Position numbers and translations under genes: made by a program | NCBI GenBank assembly: GCA_964247055.1 | Contig: OZ176058.1 | Span: 3,782,001 to 3,846,000, forward strand | Direction: 5' to 3' | Length of the DNA stretch: 64,000 bases | Source of the DNA: Paragordius varius | Taxonomy: Eukaryota; Nematomorpha | The notes under the pieces: generated by a model | Database searches by the model: none | What the model was told of the DNA's origin: nothing | What the model saw: only the letters and a program-made list of their open reading frames with translations | Shown here: piece by piece, positions 51,325 to 64,000 of the stretch | Numbering within the stretch: the first letter of the stretch is position 1 | Layout of the letters: each line of letters opens with the position of its first letter

Positions 51325-53720
51325 TGGAAAGACTAAAAAGCTGTTGGGCAACATATTATGATTGTTTGAAAAATTATTTGATTGTCGAAAAAATATGTTT
51401 GATTGTTGAAAATATATGTTTCATTGTTGGAAACACTAAAAAGTAAAAAGACAACATAATTTGATTGTTGAAAAAATTATTTAATTGTTGGAAACACTTA
51501 AAAACTATTGGGCAACATATTTATTGTTGGAAAATTATTTGATTGTTGAAAATATATGTTTGATTGTTGGAAACACTAAAAAGATAAAAGACAACATAAT
51601 TTGATTGTTGAAAAAATTATTTAATTGTTGGAAACACTAAAAAACTATTGGGCAACATATTTATTGTTGGAAAATTATTTGATTGTTGAAAATATATGTT
51701 TGATTGTTGGAAACACTAAAAAGTTAAAAGAAAACATAATTTGATTGTTGAATAAATTATTTGATTGTTGAAAATATATTTTTGATTGTTGGAAATACTA
51801 AAAAGCTATTGGGCAACATATTTTGATTGTTGGAAAAATTATTTGATTGTTGAAAATATCTGTTTAATTATTGGAAAGACTAAAAAGCTGTTGGGCAACA
51901 TATTATGATTGTTTGAAAAATTATTTGATTGTCGAAAAAATATGTTTGATTGTTGAAAATATATGTTTCATAGTTGGAAACACTAAAAAGTAAAAAGACA
52001 ACATAATTTGATTGTTGAAAAAATTATTTAATTGTTGGAAACACTTAAAAACTATTGGGCAACATATTTTGCTAGTTGGAGAAATTATTTGATTGTTGAA
52101 AATATATGATTGATTGTTGGAAACACTAAAAAGTTAAAAGACAACATAATTTGATTGTTGGAAAAATTATTAGATTGTTGAAAATATATGTTTGATTGTT
52201 GGAAATATTAAAAAGCTATAACATATTTTGATTTTTTGAAAAATTATTTGATTGTTGAAAATATATGTAGGATTGTTGGAAACACTTAAAGCTATTGGGC
52301 AACATATTTTGATTGTTTGAAAAATTATTTGATTGTTGAAAATATATGTTTCATTGTTGGAAACACTAAAAAGCTATTGGGCAACATATTTTGATTGTTG
52401 TAAAAATAATTTGAATGTTGAAAATATATGTTTGATTGTTGGAAACACTAAAAAGTTAAAAGAAAACATAATTTGATTGTTGAATAAATTATTTGATTGT
52501 TGAAAATATATTTTTGATTGTTGGAAATACTAAAAAGCTATTGGGCAACATATTTTGATTGTTGGAAAAATTATTTGATTGTTGAAAATATATGTTTGAT
52601 TGTTGAAAATATATGTTTCATTGTTGGAAACACTAAAAAGTAAAAAGACAACATAATTTGATTGTTGTAAAAATTATTTGATTGTTGATAATATATGTTT
52701 GATTGTTGGAAACACTAAAAAGTTAAAAGAAAACATATTTTGATTGTTGGAAAAATTATTTGATTGTTGAAAATATATGTTTGATTGTTGGAAACACTAA
52801 AAAGTTAAAAGAAAACATAATTTGATTGTTGAATAAATTATTTGATTGTTGAAAATATATTTTTGATTGTTGGAAATACTAAAAAGCTATTGGGCAATAT
52901 ATTTTGATTGTTGGAAAAATTATTTGATTGTTGAAAATATATGTTTAATTGTTGGAAAGACTAAAAAGCTGTTGGGCAACATATTATGATTGTTTGAAAA
53001 ATTATTTGATTGTCGAAAAAATATGTTTGATTGTTGAAAATATATGTTTCATTGTTGGAAACACTAAAAAGTAAAAAGACAACATAATTTGATTGTTGAA
53101 AAAATTATTTAATTGTTGGAAACACTTAAAAACTATTGGGCAACATATTTTGATAGTTGGAGAAATTATTTGATTGTTGAAAATATATGATTGATTGTTG
53201 GAAACACTAAAAAGTTAAAAGACAACATAATTTGATTGTTGGAAAAATTATTTGATTGTTGAAAATATATGTTTGATAAAAAGTTAAAAGAAATCAAATT
53301 TTGATTGTTGGAAATTGGAAACACTAACAAGCTATTGGGCAACATATTTTGATTGTTGTAAAAATTATGATTGTTGAAAAAATATGTTTGATTGTTGGAA
53401 AAACTAAAAAACTATTGGGCAACATATTTTGATTGTTGTAAAAATTATTTGATTGTTGAAAATATATGTTTGATTGTTGGAAACACTAAAAAGTTTAAAG
53501 AAAACATATTTTGATAGTTGGAGAAATTATTTGATTGTTGAAAATATATGATTGATTGTTGGAAACACTAAAAAGTTAAAAGACAACATAATTTGATTGT
53601 TGGAAAAATTATTTGATTGTTGAAAATATATCTTTAATTGTTGGAAATATTAAAAAGCTATTACATATTTTGATTTTTTGAAAAATTATTTGATTGTTGA
53701 AAATATATGTAGGATTGTTG
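51325..53720 (+). repeat. 5,206-bp-offset repeat, copy 1
   Basis: Matches 56,531-58,926 with a steady offset: ATTGTCGAAAAAATATG at 51,381 and 56,587, AACACTTAAAAACTATTGGG at 53,121 and 58,327. Rare shared forms are TTTTGCTAGTTGGAG, CTATAACATATTTTG, and a cut monomer near 53,275 in which GTTTGATAAAAAGTT replaces most of a module c. Confidence 0.88.
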
Positions 53721-54260
53721 GAAACACTAAAAGCTATTGGGCAACATATTTTGATTGTTTGAAAAATTATTTGATTGTTGAAAATATATGTTTGATTGTT
53801 GGAAACACTAAAAAGTTAAAAGACAACATAATTTGATTGTTGGAAAATTTATTTGATTGTTGGAAATACTAAAAAGCTATTGGGCAACATATTTTGATTG
53901 TTAAAAAAATTATTTTATTGTTGAAAATATATGTTTGATTGTTGGAAACACTAAAAAGCTAAAAGAAAACATATTTTGATTGTTGGAAAAATTATTTGAT
54001 TGTTGAAAATATATGTTTGAATGTTGGAAACACTAAAAAGTTAAAAGAAAACATATTTTGATTGTTGGAAAAATTATTTGATTGTTGAAAATATATGTTT
54101 GATTGTTGGAAATACTAAAAAGCTATTAGGCAACATATTTTGATTGTTGGAAAAATTATTTGATTGTTGAAAATATATGTTTGTTGGTAACACTAAAAAG
54201 ATAAAAGACAACATAATTTGATTGTTGAAAAAATTATTTAATTGTTGGAAACACTAAAAA

Positions 54261-55406
54261 GCTATTGGGCAACATATTTTGATTGGTAAAAAATTATTTG
54301 ATTGTTGAAAAAATATGTTTGATTGTTGGAAACACTAAAAAGTTAAAAGAAAACATATTTTGATTGTTTGAAAAATTATTTGATTGTTGAAAAAATATGT
54401 TTGATTGTTGGAAACACTAAAAAACTATTGGGCAACATATTTTGATTGTTGTAAAAATTATTTGATTGTTGAAAATATATGTTTGATTGTTGGAAACACT
54501 AAAAAGTTTAAAGAAAACATATTTTGATAATTGGAGAAATTATTTGATTGTTGAAAATATATGATTGATTGTTGCAAACACTAAAAAGTTAAAAGACAAC
54601 ATAATTTGATTGTTGGAAAAATTATATGATTGTTGAAAATATATGTTTGATTGTTGGAAATATTAAAAAGCTATTACATATTTTGATTGTTTGAAAAATT
54701 ATTTGATTGTTGAAAATATATGTAGGATTGTTGGAAACACTAAAAGCTATTGGGCAGCATATTTTGATTGTTTGAAAAATTATTTGATTGTTGAAAATAT
54801 ATGTTTCAATGTTGGAAACACTAAAAACTATTGGGCAACATATTTTGATTGTTGTAAAAATTATTTGATTGTTGAAAATATATGTGTGATTGTTGGAAAC
54901 ACTAAAAAGTTAAAAGAAAACATAATTTGATTGTTGAATAAATTATTTGATTGTTGAAAATATATTTTTGATTGTTGGAAATACTAAAAAGCTATTGGGC
55001 AACATATTTTGATTGTTGGAAAAATTATTTGATTGTTGAAAATATATATTTGATTGTTGGAAATACTAAAAAGCTATTGGGCAACATATTTTGATTGTTT
55101 GAAAAATTATATGATTGTTGAAAAAATATGTTTGATTGTTGAAAATACATGTTTCATTGTTGGAAACACTAAAAAGTAAAAAGACAACATAATTTGATTG
55201 TTGTAAAAATTATTTGATTGTTGAAAATATATGTTTGATTGTTGGAAACACTAAAAAGTTAAAAGAAAACATATTTTGATTGTTGGAAAAATTATTTGAT
55301 TGTTGAAAATATATGTTTGATTGTTGGAAATACTAAAAAGCTATTGGGCAACATATTTTGATTGTTGGAAAAATTATTTGATTGTTGATAATATATGTTT
55401 GTTGGA
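54261..55406 (+). repeat. 5,716-bp-offset repeat, copy 2
   Basis: Second copy of 48,545-49,690. It lies between the two members of the 5,206-bp pair, so the long repeats of this block interleave and are not simple tandem series. Confidence 0.85.
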
Positions 55407-56530
55407 AACACTAAAAAGATAAAAGACAACATATTTTGATTGTTTGAAAAATTATTTGATTGTTGAAAATATATGTAGGATTGTTGGAAACACTAAAAGC
55501 TATTGGGCAACATATTTTGATTGTTTGAAAAATTATTTGATTGTTGAAAATATATGTTTCATTGTTGGAAACACTAAAAAGCTATTGGGCAACATATTTT
55601 GATTGTTGTAAAAATAATTTAATTGTTGAAAATATATGTTTGATTGTTGGAAACACTAAAAAGTTAAAAGAAAACATAATTTGATTGTTGAATAAATTAT
55701 TTGATTGTTGAAAATATATTTTTGATTGTTGGAAATACTAAAAAGCTATTGGGCAACATATTTTGATTGTTGGAAAAATTATTTGATTGTTAAAAATATA
55801 TGTTTGATTGTTGAAAATATATGTTTCATTGTTGGAAACACTAAAAAGTAAAAAGACAACATAATTTGATTGTTGTAAAAATTATTTGATTGTTGAAAAT
55901 ATATGTTTGATTGTTGGAAACACTAAAAAGTTAAAAGAAAACATATTTTGATTGTTGGAAAAATTATTTGATTGTTGAAAATATATGTTTGATTGTTGGA
56001 AATACTAAAAAGCAATTGGGCAACATATTTTGATTGTTTGAAAAATTATATGATTGTTAAAAAAATATGTTTGATTGTTGAAAATATATGTTTCATTGTT
56101 GGAAACACTAAAAAGTAAAAAGACAACATAATTTGATTGTTGTAAAAATTATTTGATTGTTGAAAATATATGCTTGATTGTTGGAAACACTAAAAAGTTA
56201 AAAGAAAACATATTTTGATTGTTGGAAAAATTATTTGATTGTTGAAAATATATGTTTGATTGTTGGAAATACTAAAAAGCTATTGGGCAACATATTTTGA
56301 TTGTTTGAAAAATTATATGATTGTTGAAAAAATATGTTTGATTGTTGAAAATATATGTTTCATTGTTGGAAACACTAAAAAGTAAAAAGACAACATAATT
56401 TGATTGTTGTAAAAATTATTTGATTGTTGAAAATATATGTTTGATTGTTGGAAACACTAAAAAGTTAAAAGAAAACATATTTTGATTGTTGGAAAAATTA
56501 TTTGATTGTTGAAAATATATGATTGATTGT

Positions 56531-58926
56531 TGGAAAGACTAAAAAGCTGTTGGGCAACATATTATGATTGTTTGAAAAATTATTTGATTGTCGAAAAAAT
56601 ATGTTTGATTGTTGAAAATATATGTTTCATTGTTGGAAACACTAAAAAGTAAAAAGACAACATAATTTGATTGTTGAAAAAATTATTTAATTGTTGGAAA
56701 CACTTAAAAACTATTGGGCAACATATTTATTGTTGGAAAATTATTTGATTGTTGAAAATATATGTTTGATTGTTGGAAACACTAAAAAGATAAAAGACAA
56801 CATAATTTGATTGTTGAAAAAATTATTTAATTGTTGGAAACACTAAAAAACTATTGGGCAACATATTTATTGTTGGAAAATTATTTGATTGTTGAAAATA
56901 TATGTTTGATTGTTGGAAACACTAAAAAGTTAAAAGAAAACATAATTTGATTGTTGAATAAATTATTTGATTGTTGAAAATATATTTTTGATTGTTGGAA
57001 ATACTAAAAAGCTATTGGGCAACATATTTTGATTGTTGGAAAAATTATTTGATTGTTGAAAATATATGTTTAATTATTGGAAAGACTAAAAAGCTGTTGG
57101 GCAACATATTATGATTGTTTGAAAAATTATTTGATTGTCGAATAAATATGTTTGATTGTTGAAAATATATGTTTCATAGTTGGAAACACTAAAAAGTAAA
57201 AAGACAACATAATTTGATTGTTGAAAAAATTATTTAATTGTTGGAAACACTTAAAAACTATTGGGCAACATATTTTGCTAGTTGGAGAAATTATTTGATT
57301 GTTGAAAATATATGATTGATTGTTGGAAACACTAAAAAGTTAAAAGACAACATAATTTGATTGTTGGAAAAATTATTAGATTGTTGAAAATATATGTTTG
57401 ATTGTTGGAAATATTAAAAAGCTATAACATATTTTGATTTTTTGAAAAATTATATGATTGTTGAAAATATATGTAGGATTGTTGGAAACACTTAAAGCTA
57501 TTGGGCAACATATTTTGATTGTTTGAAAAATTATTTGATTGTTGAAAATATATGTTTCATTGTTGGAAACACTAAAAAGCTATTGGGCAACATATTTTGA
57601 TTGTTGTAAAAATAATTTGAATGTTGAAAATATATGTTTGATTGTTGGAAACACTAAAAAGTTAAAAGAAAACATAATTTGATTGTTGAATAAATTATTT
57701 GATTGTTGAAAATATATTTTTGATTGTTGGAAATACTAAAAAGCTATTGGGCAACATATTTTGATTGTTGGAAAAATTATTTGATTGTTGAAAATATATG
57801 TTTGATTGTTGAAAATATATGTTTCATTGTTGGAAACACTAAAAAGTAAAAAGACAACATAATTTGATTGTTGTAAAAATTATTTGATTGTTGATAATAT
57901 ATGTTTGATTGTTGGAAACACTAAAAAGTTAAAAGAAAACATATTTTGATTGTTGGAAAAATTATTTGATTGTTGAAAATATATGTTTGATTGTTGGAAA
58001 CACTAAAAAGTTAAAAGAAAACATAATTTGATTGTTGAATAAATTATTTGATTGTTGAAAATATATTTTTGATTGTTGGAAATACTAAAAAGCTATTGGG
58101 CAATATATTTTGATTGTTGGAAAAATTATTTGATTGTTGAAAATATATGTTTAATTGTTGGAAAGACTAAAAAGCTGTTGGGCAACATATTATGATTGTT
58201 TGAAAAATTATTTGATTGTCGAAAAAATATGTTTGATTGTTGAAAATATATGTTTCATTGTTGGAAACACTAAAAAGTAAAAAGACAACATAATTTGATT
58301 GTTGAAAAAATTATTTAATTGTTGGAAACACTTAAAAACTATTGGGCAACATATTTTGATAGTTGGAGAAATATTTTGATTGTTGAAAATATATGATTGA
58401 TTGTTGGAAACACTAAAAAGTTAAAAGACAACATAATTTGATTGTTGGAAAAATTATTTGATTGTTGAAAATATATGTTTGATAAAAAGTTAAAAGAAAT
58501 CAAATTTTGATTGTTGGAAATTGGAAACACTAACAAGCTATTGGGCAACATATTTTGATTGTTGTAAAAATTATGATTGTTGAAAAAATATGTTTGATTG
58601 TTGGAAAAACTAAAAAACTATTGGGCAACATATTTTGATTGTCGTAAAAATTATTTGATTGTTGAAAATATATGTTTGATTGTTGGAAACACTAAAAAGT
58701 TTAAAGAAAACATATTTTGATAGTTGGAGAAATTATTTGATTGTTGAAAATATATGATTGATTGTTGGAAACACTAAAAAGTTAAAAGACAACATAATTT
58801 GATTGTTGGAAAAATTATTTGATTGTTGAAAATATATCTTTAATTGTTGGAAATATTAAAAAGCTATTACATATTTTGATTTTTTGAAAAATTATTTGAT
58901 TGTTGAAAATATATGTAGGATTGTTG
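56531..58926 (+). repeat. 5,206-bp-offset repeat, copy 2
   Basis: Second copy of 51,325-53,720. Its right part is again repeated at an offset of 1,791 bp, so this copy is the likely source or partner of the later expansion. Confidence 0.88.
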
Positions 58927-61181
58927 GAAACACTAAAAGCTATTGGGCAACATATTTTGATTGTTTGAAAAATTATTTGATTGTTGAAAATATATGTTTC
59001 ATTGTTGGAAACACTAAAAAGCTATTGGGCAACATATTTTGATTGTTGTAAAAATAATTTGATTGTTAAAAATATATGTTTGATTGTTGGAAACACTAAA
59101 AAGTTAAAAGAAAACATAATTTGATTTTTGAATAAATTATTTGATTGTTGAAAATATATTTTTGATTGTTGGAAATACTAAAAAGCTATTGGGCAACATA
59201 TTTTGATTGTTGGAAAAATTATTTGATTGTTGAAAATATATGTTTGATTGTTGAAAATATATGTTTCATTGTTGGAAACACTAAAAAGTAAAAAGACAAC
59301 ATAATTTGATTGTTGTAAAAATTATTTGATTGTTGATAATATATGTTTGATTGTTGGAAACACTAAAAAGTTAAAAGAAAACATATTTTGATTGTTGTAA
59401 AAATAATTTGATTGTTAAAAATATATGTTTGATTGTTGGAAACACTAAAAAGTTAAAAGAAAACATAATTTGATTTTTGAATAAATTATTTGATTGTTGA
59501 AAATATATTTTTGATTGTTGGAAATACTAAAAAGCTATTGGGCAACATATTTTGATTGTTGGAAAAATTATTTGATTGTTGAAAATATATGTTTGATTGT
59601 TGAAAATATATGTTTCATTGTTGGAAACACTAAAAAGTAAAAAGACAACATAATTTGATTGTTGTAAAAATTATTTGATTGTTGATAATATATGTTTGAT
59701 TGTTGGAAACACTAAAAAGTTAAAAGAAAACATATTTTGATTGTTGGAAAAATTATTTGATTGTTGAAAATATATGTTTGATTGTTGGAAACACTAAAAA
59801 GTTAAAAGAAAACATAATTTGATTGTTGAATAAATTATTTGATTGTTGAAAATATATTTTTGATTGTTGGAAATACTAAAAAGCTATTGGGCAATATATT
59901 TTGATTGTTGGAAAAATTATTTGATTGTTGAAAATATATGTTTAATTGTTGGAAAGACTAAAAAGCTGTTGGGCAACATATTATGATTGTTTGAAAAATT
60001 ATTTGATTGTCGAAAAAATATGTTTGATTGTTGAAAATATATGTTTCATTGTTGGAAACACTAAAAAGTAAAAAGACAACATAATTTGATTGTTGAAAAA
60101 ATTATTTAATTGTTGGAAACACTTAAAAACTATTGGGCAACATATTTTGATAGTTGGAGAAATATTTTGATTGTTGAAAATATATGATTGATTGTTGGAA
60201 ACACTAAAAAGTTAAAAGACAACATAATTTGATTGTTGGAAAAATTATTTGATTGTTGAAAATATATGTTTGATAAAAAGTTAAAAGAAATCAAATTTTG
60301 ATTGTTGGAAATTGGAAACACTAACAAGCTATTGGGCAACATATTTTGATTGTTGTAAAAATTATGATTGTTGAAAAAATATGTTTGATTGTTGGAAAAA
60401 CTAAAAAACTATTGGGCAACATATTTTGATTGTCGTAAAAATTATTTGATTGTTGAAAATATATGTTTGATTGTTGGAAACACTAAAAAGTTTAAAGAAA
60501 ACATATTTTGATAGTTGGAGAAATTATTTGATTGTTGAAAATATATGATTGATTGTTGGAAACACTAAAAAGTTAAAAGACAACATAATTTGATTGTTGG
60601 AAAAATTATTTGATTGTTGAAAATATATCTTTAATTGTTGGAAATATTAAAAAGCTATTACATATTTTGATTTTTTGAAAAATTATTTGATTGTTGAAAA
60701 TATATGTAGGATTGTTGGAAACACTAAAAGCTATTGGGCAACATATTTTGATTGTTTGAAAAATTATTTGATTGTTGAAAATATATGTTTCATTGTTGGA
60801 AACACTAAAAAGCTATTGGGCAACATATTTTGATTGTTGTAAAAATAATTTGATTGTTAAAAATATATGTTTGATTGTTGGAAACACTAAAAAGTTAAAA
60901 GAAAACATAATTTGATTTTTGAATAAATTATTTGATTGTTGAAAATATATTTTTGATTGTTGGAAATACTAAAAAGCTATTGGGCAACATATTTTGATTG
61001 TTGGAAAAATTATTTGATTGTTAAAAATATATGTTTGATTGTTGAAAATATATGTTTCATTGTTGGAAACACTAAAAAGTAAAAAGACAACATAATTTGA
61101 TTGTTGTAAAAATTATTTGATTGTTGAAAATATATGTTTGATTGTTGGAAACACTAAAAAGTTAAAAGAAAACATATTTTA
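57600..61181 (+). repeat. 1,791-bp higher-order repeat, two tandem units
   Basis: Units run from about 57,600 to 59,390 and from 59,391 to 61,181. The pairing is exact over long distances, for example AACACTTAAAAACTATTGGG at 58,327 and 60,118, and the cut GTTTGATAAAAAGTT monomer near 58,477 and 60,268. Private changes such as TGTCGTAAAAATTA and GGAGAAATATTTTG occur in both units but not in the 52-53 kb relative, so this duplication is younger than the 5.2-kb one. Confidence 0.9.
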
Positions 61182-62560
61182 ATTGTTGGAAAAATTATTT
61201 GATTGTTGAAAATATATGATTGATTGTTGGAAATACTAAAAAGCTATTGGGCAACATATTTTGATTTTTTGAAAAATTATATGATTGTTAAAAAAATATG
61301 TTTGATTGTTGAAAATATATGTTTCATTGTTGGAAACACTAAAAAGTAAAACGACAACATAATTTGATTGTTGTAAAAATTATTTGATTGTTGAAAATAT
61401 ATGCTTGATTGTTGGAAACACTAAAAAGTTAAAAGAAAACATATTTTGATTGTTGGAAAAATTATTTGATTGTTGAAAATATATGTTTGATTGTTGGAAA
61501 TACTAAAAAGCTATTGGGCAACATATTTTGATTGTTGTAAAATTAATTTGATTGTTGAAAATATATGTTTGATTGTTGGAAACACTAAAAAGTTAAAAGA
61601 AAACATAATTTGATTGTTGAATAAATTATTTGATTGTTGAAAATATATTTTTGATTGTTGGAAATACTAAAAAGCTATTGGGCAACATATTTTGATTGTT
61701 GGAAAAATTATTTGATTGTTAAAAATATATGTTTGATTGTTGAAAATATATGTTTCATTGTTGGAAACACTAAAAAGTAAAAAGACAACATAATTTGATT
61801 GTTGTAAAAATTATTTGATTGTTGAAAATATATGTTTGATTGTTGGAAACACTAAAAAGTTAAAAGAAAACATATTTTAATTGTTGGAAAAATTATTTGA
61901 TTGTTGAAAATATATGTTTGATTGTTGGAAATACTAAAAAGCTATTGGGCAACATATTTTGATTGTTTGAAAAATTATATGATTGATAAAAAAATATGTT
62001 TGATTGTTGAAAATATATGTTTCATTGTTGGAAACACTAAAAAGTAAAAAGACAACATAATTTGATTGTTGTAAAAATTATTTGATTGTTGAAAATATAT
62101 GCTTGATTGTTGGAAACACTAAAAAGTTAAAAGAAAACATATTTTGATTGTTGGAAAAATTATTTGATTGTTGAAAATATATGTGTGGTTGTTGGAAATA
62201 CTAAAAAGCTATTGGGCAACATATTTTGATTGTTGTAAAAATAATTTGATTGTTGAAAATATATGTTTGATTGTTGGAAACACTAAAAAGTTAAAAGAAA
62301 ACATAATTTGATTGTTGAATAAATTATTTGATTGTTGAAAATATATTTTTGATTGTTGGAAATACTAAAAAGCTATTGGGCAACATATTTTGATTGTTGG
62401 AAAAATTATTTGATTGTTAAAAATATATGTTTGATTGTTGAAAATATATGTTTCATTGTTGGAAACACTAAAAAGTAAAAAGACAACATAATTTGATTGT
62501 TGTAAAAATTATTTGATTGTTGAAAATATATGTTTGATTGTTGGAAACACTAAAAAGTTA
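60838..62560 (+). repeat. ~698-bp higher-order repeat, about 2.5 units
   Basis: TGTAAAAATAATTTGATTG or its variant occurs at about 60,838, 61,533 and 62,231, and GTTAAAAATATATG followed by the doubled module b occurs at about 61,020, 61,718 and 62,416. Both series give intervals of 695-698 bp. The third unit breaks off near 62,560, where sequence related to 57,350 begins. Confidence 0.85.
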
Positions 62561-64000
62561 AAAGACAACATAATTTGATTGTTGGAAAAATTATTAGATT
62601 GTTGAAAATATATGTTTGACTGTTGGAAATATTAAAAAGCTATAACATATTTTGATTTTTTGAAAAATTATTTGATTGTTGAAAATATATGTAGGATTGT
62701 TGGAAACACTTAAAGCTATTGGGCAACATATTTTGATTGTTTGAAAAATTATTTGATTGTTGAAAATATATGTTTCATTGTTGGAAACACTAAAAAGCTA
62801 TTGGGCAACATATTTTGATTGTTGTAAAAATAATTTGAATGTTGAAAATATATGTTTGATTGTTGGAAACACTAAAAAGTTAAAAGAAAACATAATTTGA
62901 TTGTTGAATAAATTATTTGATTGTTGAAAATATATTTTTGATTGTTGGAAATACTAAAAAGCTATTGGGCAACATATTTTGATTGTTGGAAAAATTATTT
63001 GATTGTTGAAAATATATGTTTGATTGTTGAAAATATATGTTTCATTGTTGGAAACACTAAAAAGTAAAAAGACAACATAATTTGATTGTTGTAAAAATTA
63101 TTTGATTGTTGATAATATATGTTTGATTGTTGGAAACACTAAAAAGTTAAAAGAAAACATATTTTGATTGTTGGAAAAATTATTTGATTGTTGAAAATAT
63201 ATGTTTGATTGTTGGAAACACTTAAAAGTTAAAAGAAAACATAATTTGATTGTTGAATAAATTATTTGATTGTTGAAAATATATTTTTGATTGTTGGAAA
63301 TACTAAAAAGCTATTGGGCAATATATTTTGATTGTTGGAAAAATTATTTGATTGTTGAAAATATATGTTTAATTGTTGGAAAGACTAAAAAGCTGTTGGG
63401 CAACATATTATGATTGTTTGAAAAATTATTTGATTGTCGAAAAAATATGTTTGATTGTTGAAAATATATGTTTCATTGTTGGAAACACTAAAAAGTAAAA
63501 AGACAACATAATTTGATTGTTGAAAAAATTATTTAATTGTTGGAAACACTTAAAAACTATTGGGCAACATATTTTGATAGTTGGAGAAATTATTTGATTG
63601 TTGAAAATATATGATTGATTGTTGGAAACACTAAAAAGTTAAAAGACAACATAATTTGATTGTTGGAAAAATTATTTGATTGTTGAAAATATATGTTTGA
63701 TAAAAAGTTAAAAGAAATCAAATTTTGATTGTTGGAAATTGGAAACACTAACAAGCTATTGGGCAACATATTTTGATTGTTGTAAAAATTATGATTGTTG
63801 AAAAAATATGTTTGATTGTTGGAAAAACTAAAAAACTATTGGGCAACATATTTTGATTGTTGTAAAAATTATTTGATTGTTGAAAATATATGTTTGATAG
63901 TTGGAAACACTAAAAAGTTTAAAGAAAACATATTTTGATAGTTGGAGAAATTATTTGATTGTTGAAAATATATGATTGATTGTTGGAAACATTAAAAAGT
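62560..64000 (+). repeat. 5,218-bp-offset copy of 57,342-58,782, cut by window edge
   Basis: Matches copy 2 of the 5.2-kb unit: AACACTTAAAAACTATTGGG at 63,545 pairs with 58,327, an offset of 5,218 bp. It includes the cut GTTTGATAAAAAGTT monomer near 63,695. It lacks the TGTCGTAAAAATTA change of the 1,791-bp pair (TGTTGTAAAAATTA here), so it seems to come from an earlier version of the unit. Confidence 0.82.

Larger units (their letters stand above)
25701..64000 (+). repeat. AT-rich satellite array, right part (same family)
   Basis: This continues the same satellite in the same orientation beyond the transposon and runs off the right edge, so the array is longer than the window. From 25,701 to about 34,894 it is the remainder of segmental copy B. 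After that come two blocks with different diagnostic variants. No inversion, second transposon or unique-sequence island was seen in these 38 kb. Modules b and c (GATTGTTGAAAATATATG and GATTGTTGGAAACACTAAAA) are the best conserved parts; the module-d position varies most. No coding signal beyond repeat-derived open frames. Confidence 0.97.
46301..64000 (+). repeat. Satellite block IV
   Basis: Block IV is marked by GTTGTAAAAATTA, TATGTAGGATTGTTGG, GATTGTCGAAAAAATATG, a deleted AAGCTATTACATATTTTG form, GAATAAATTATTTG, and a doubled module b in which GATTGTTGAAAATATATG is followed by another copy ending TATGTTTCATTG. Homogenised long units become more frequent to the right: repeats at 2,630 and 5,716 bp in the left half, 5,206, 1,791 and 698 bp in the right half. 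The block is cut by the window edge. Confidence 0.8.

Noticed and set aside
1-64000. CRISPR array
   Set aside because: There are no constant repeats separated by unique spacers; all parts of the unit belong to one tandem family and the unit is far longer than a CRISPR repeat.
1-64000. CENP-B box or telomere repeats
   Set aside because: The consensus has no CpG, so no TTCG/CGGG box is possible in it, and no TTAGGG-, TTAGG- or TTTAGGG-type run was seen.

Overview
The window is almost entirely one satellite DNA array: about 62.9 kb of AT-rich tandem repeat, all in one orientation, interrupted once by a 1,126-bp non-autonomous DNA transposon (24,575-25,700). I find no credible protein-coding gene, rRNA, tRNA or CRISPR array. 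This suggests a eukaryotic chromosome, probably a centromeric, pericentromeric or other heterochromatic block. The species cannot be told from the sequence, and no CENP-B-type box or telomere repeat is visible.

The commonest monomer is 82 bp and is built from four modules of about 20-21 bp. Three of them begin with GATTGTTG: (a) GATTGTTGGAAAAATTA, (b) GATTGTTGAAAATATATG and (c) GATTGTTGGAAACACTAAAA. The fourth, module d, is GCTATTGGGCAACATATTTT, a diverged relative. Variant monomers of about 76 bp and 56 bp arise from short deletions or the loss of a whole module. The + strand is G-rich over C (about 16 G to 5 C per consensus monomer) and the consensus has no CpG.

The array has blocks with their own variants and nested higher-order repeats (HORs). 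Block I (1-5,717) has a 3,247-bp-offset repeat and a ~240-bp trimer. Block II is a large segmental duplication, copy A (5,718-19,742) and copy B (20,124-34,894), joined by a 381-bp spacer; inside it are units of 2,247 bp and ~622 bp. Block III (34,895-46,300) has segments repeated at offsets of 6.17-6.66 kb. Block IV (46,301-64,000) has repeats at offsets of 698, 1,791, 2,630, 5,206, 5,218 and 5,716 bp.

The transposon has 27-bp perfect terminal inverted repeats, a 3-bp TAT target duplication and seven copies of AGGAAACMCT near its ends. It lies in copy B only. Copy A keeps the empty site at 10,161-10,175, so the insertion most likely came after the 14.4-kb duplication. Copies A and B look nearly identical by eye, so both events look recent if the assembly is right.
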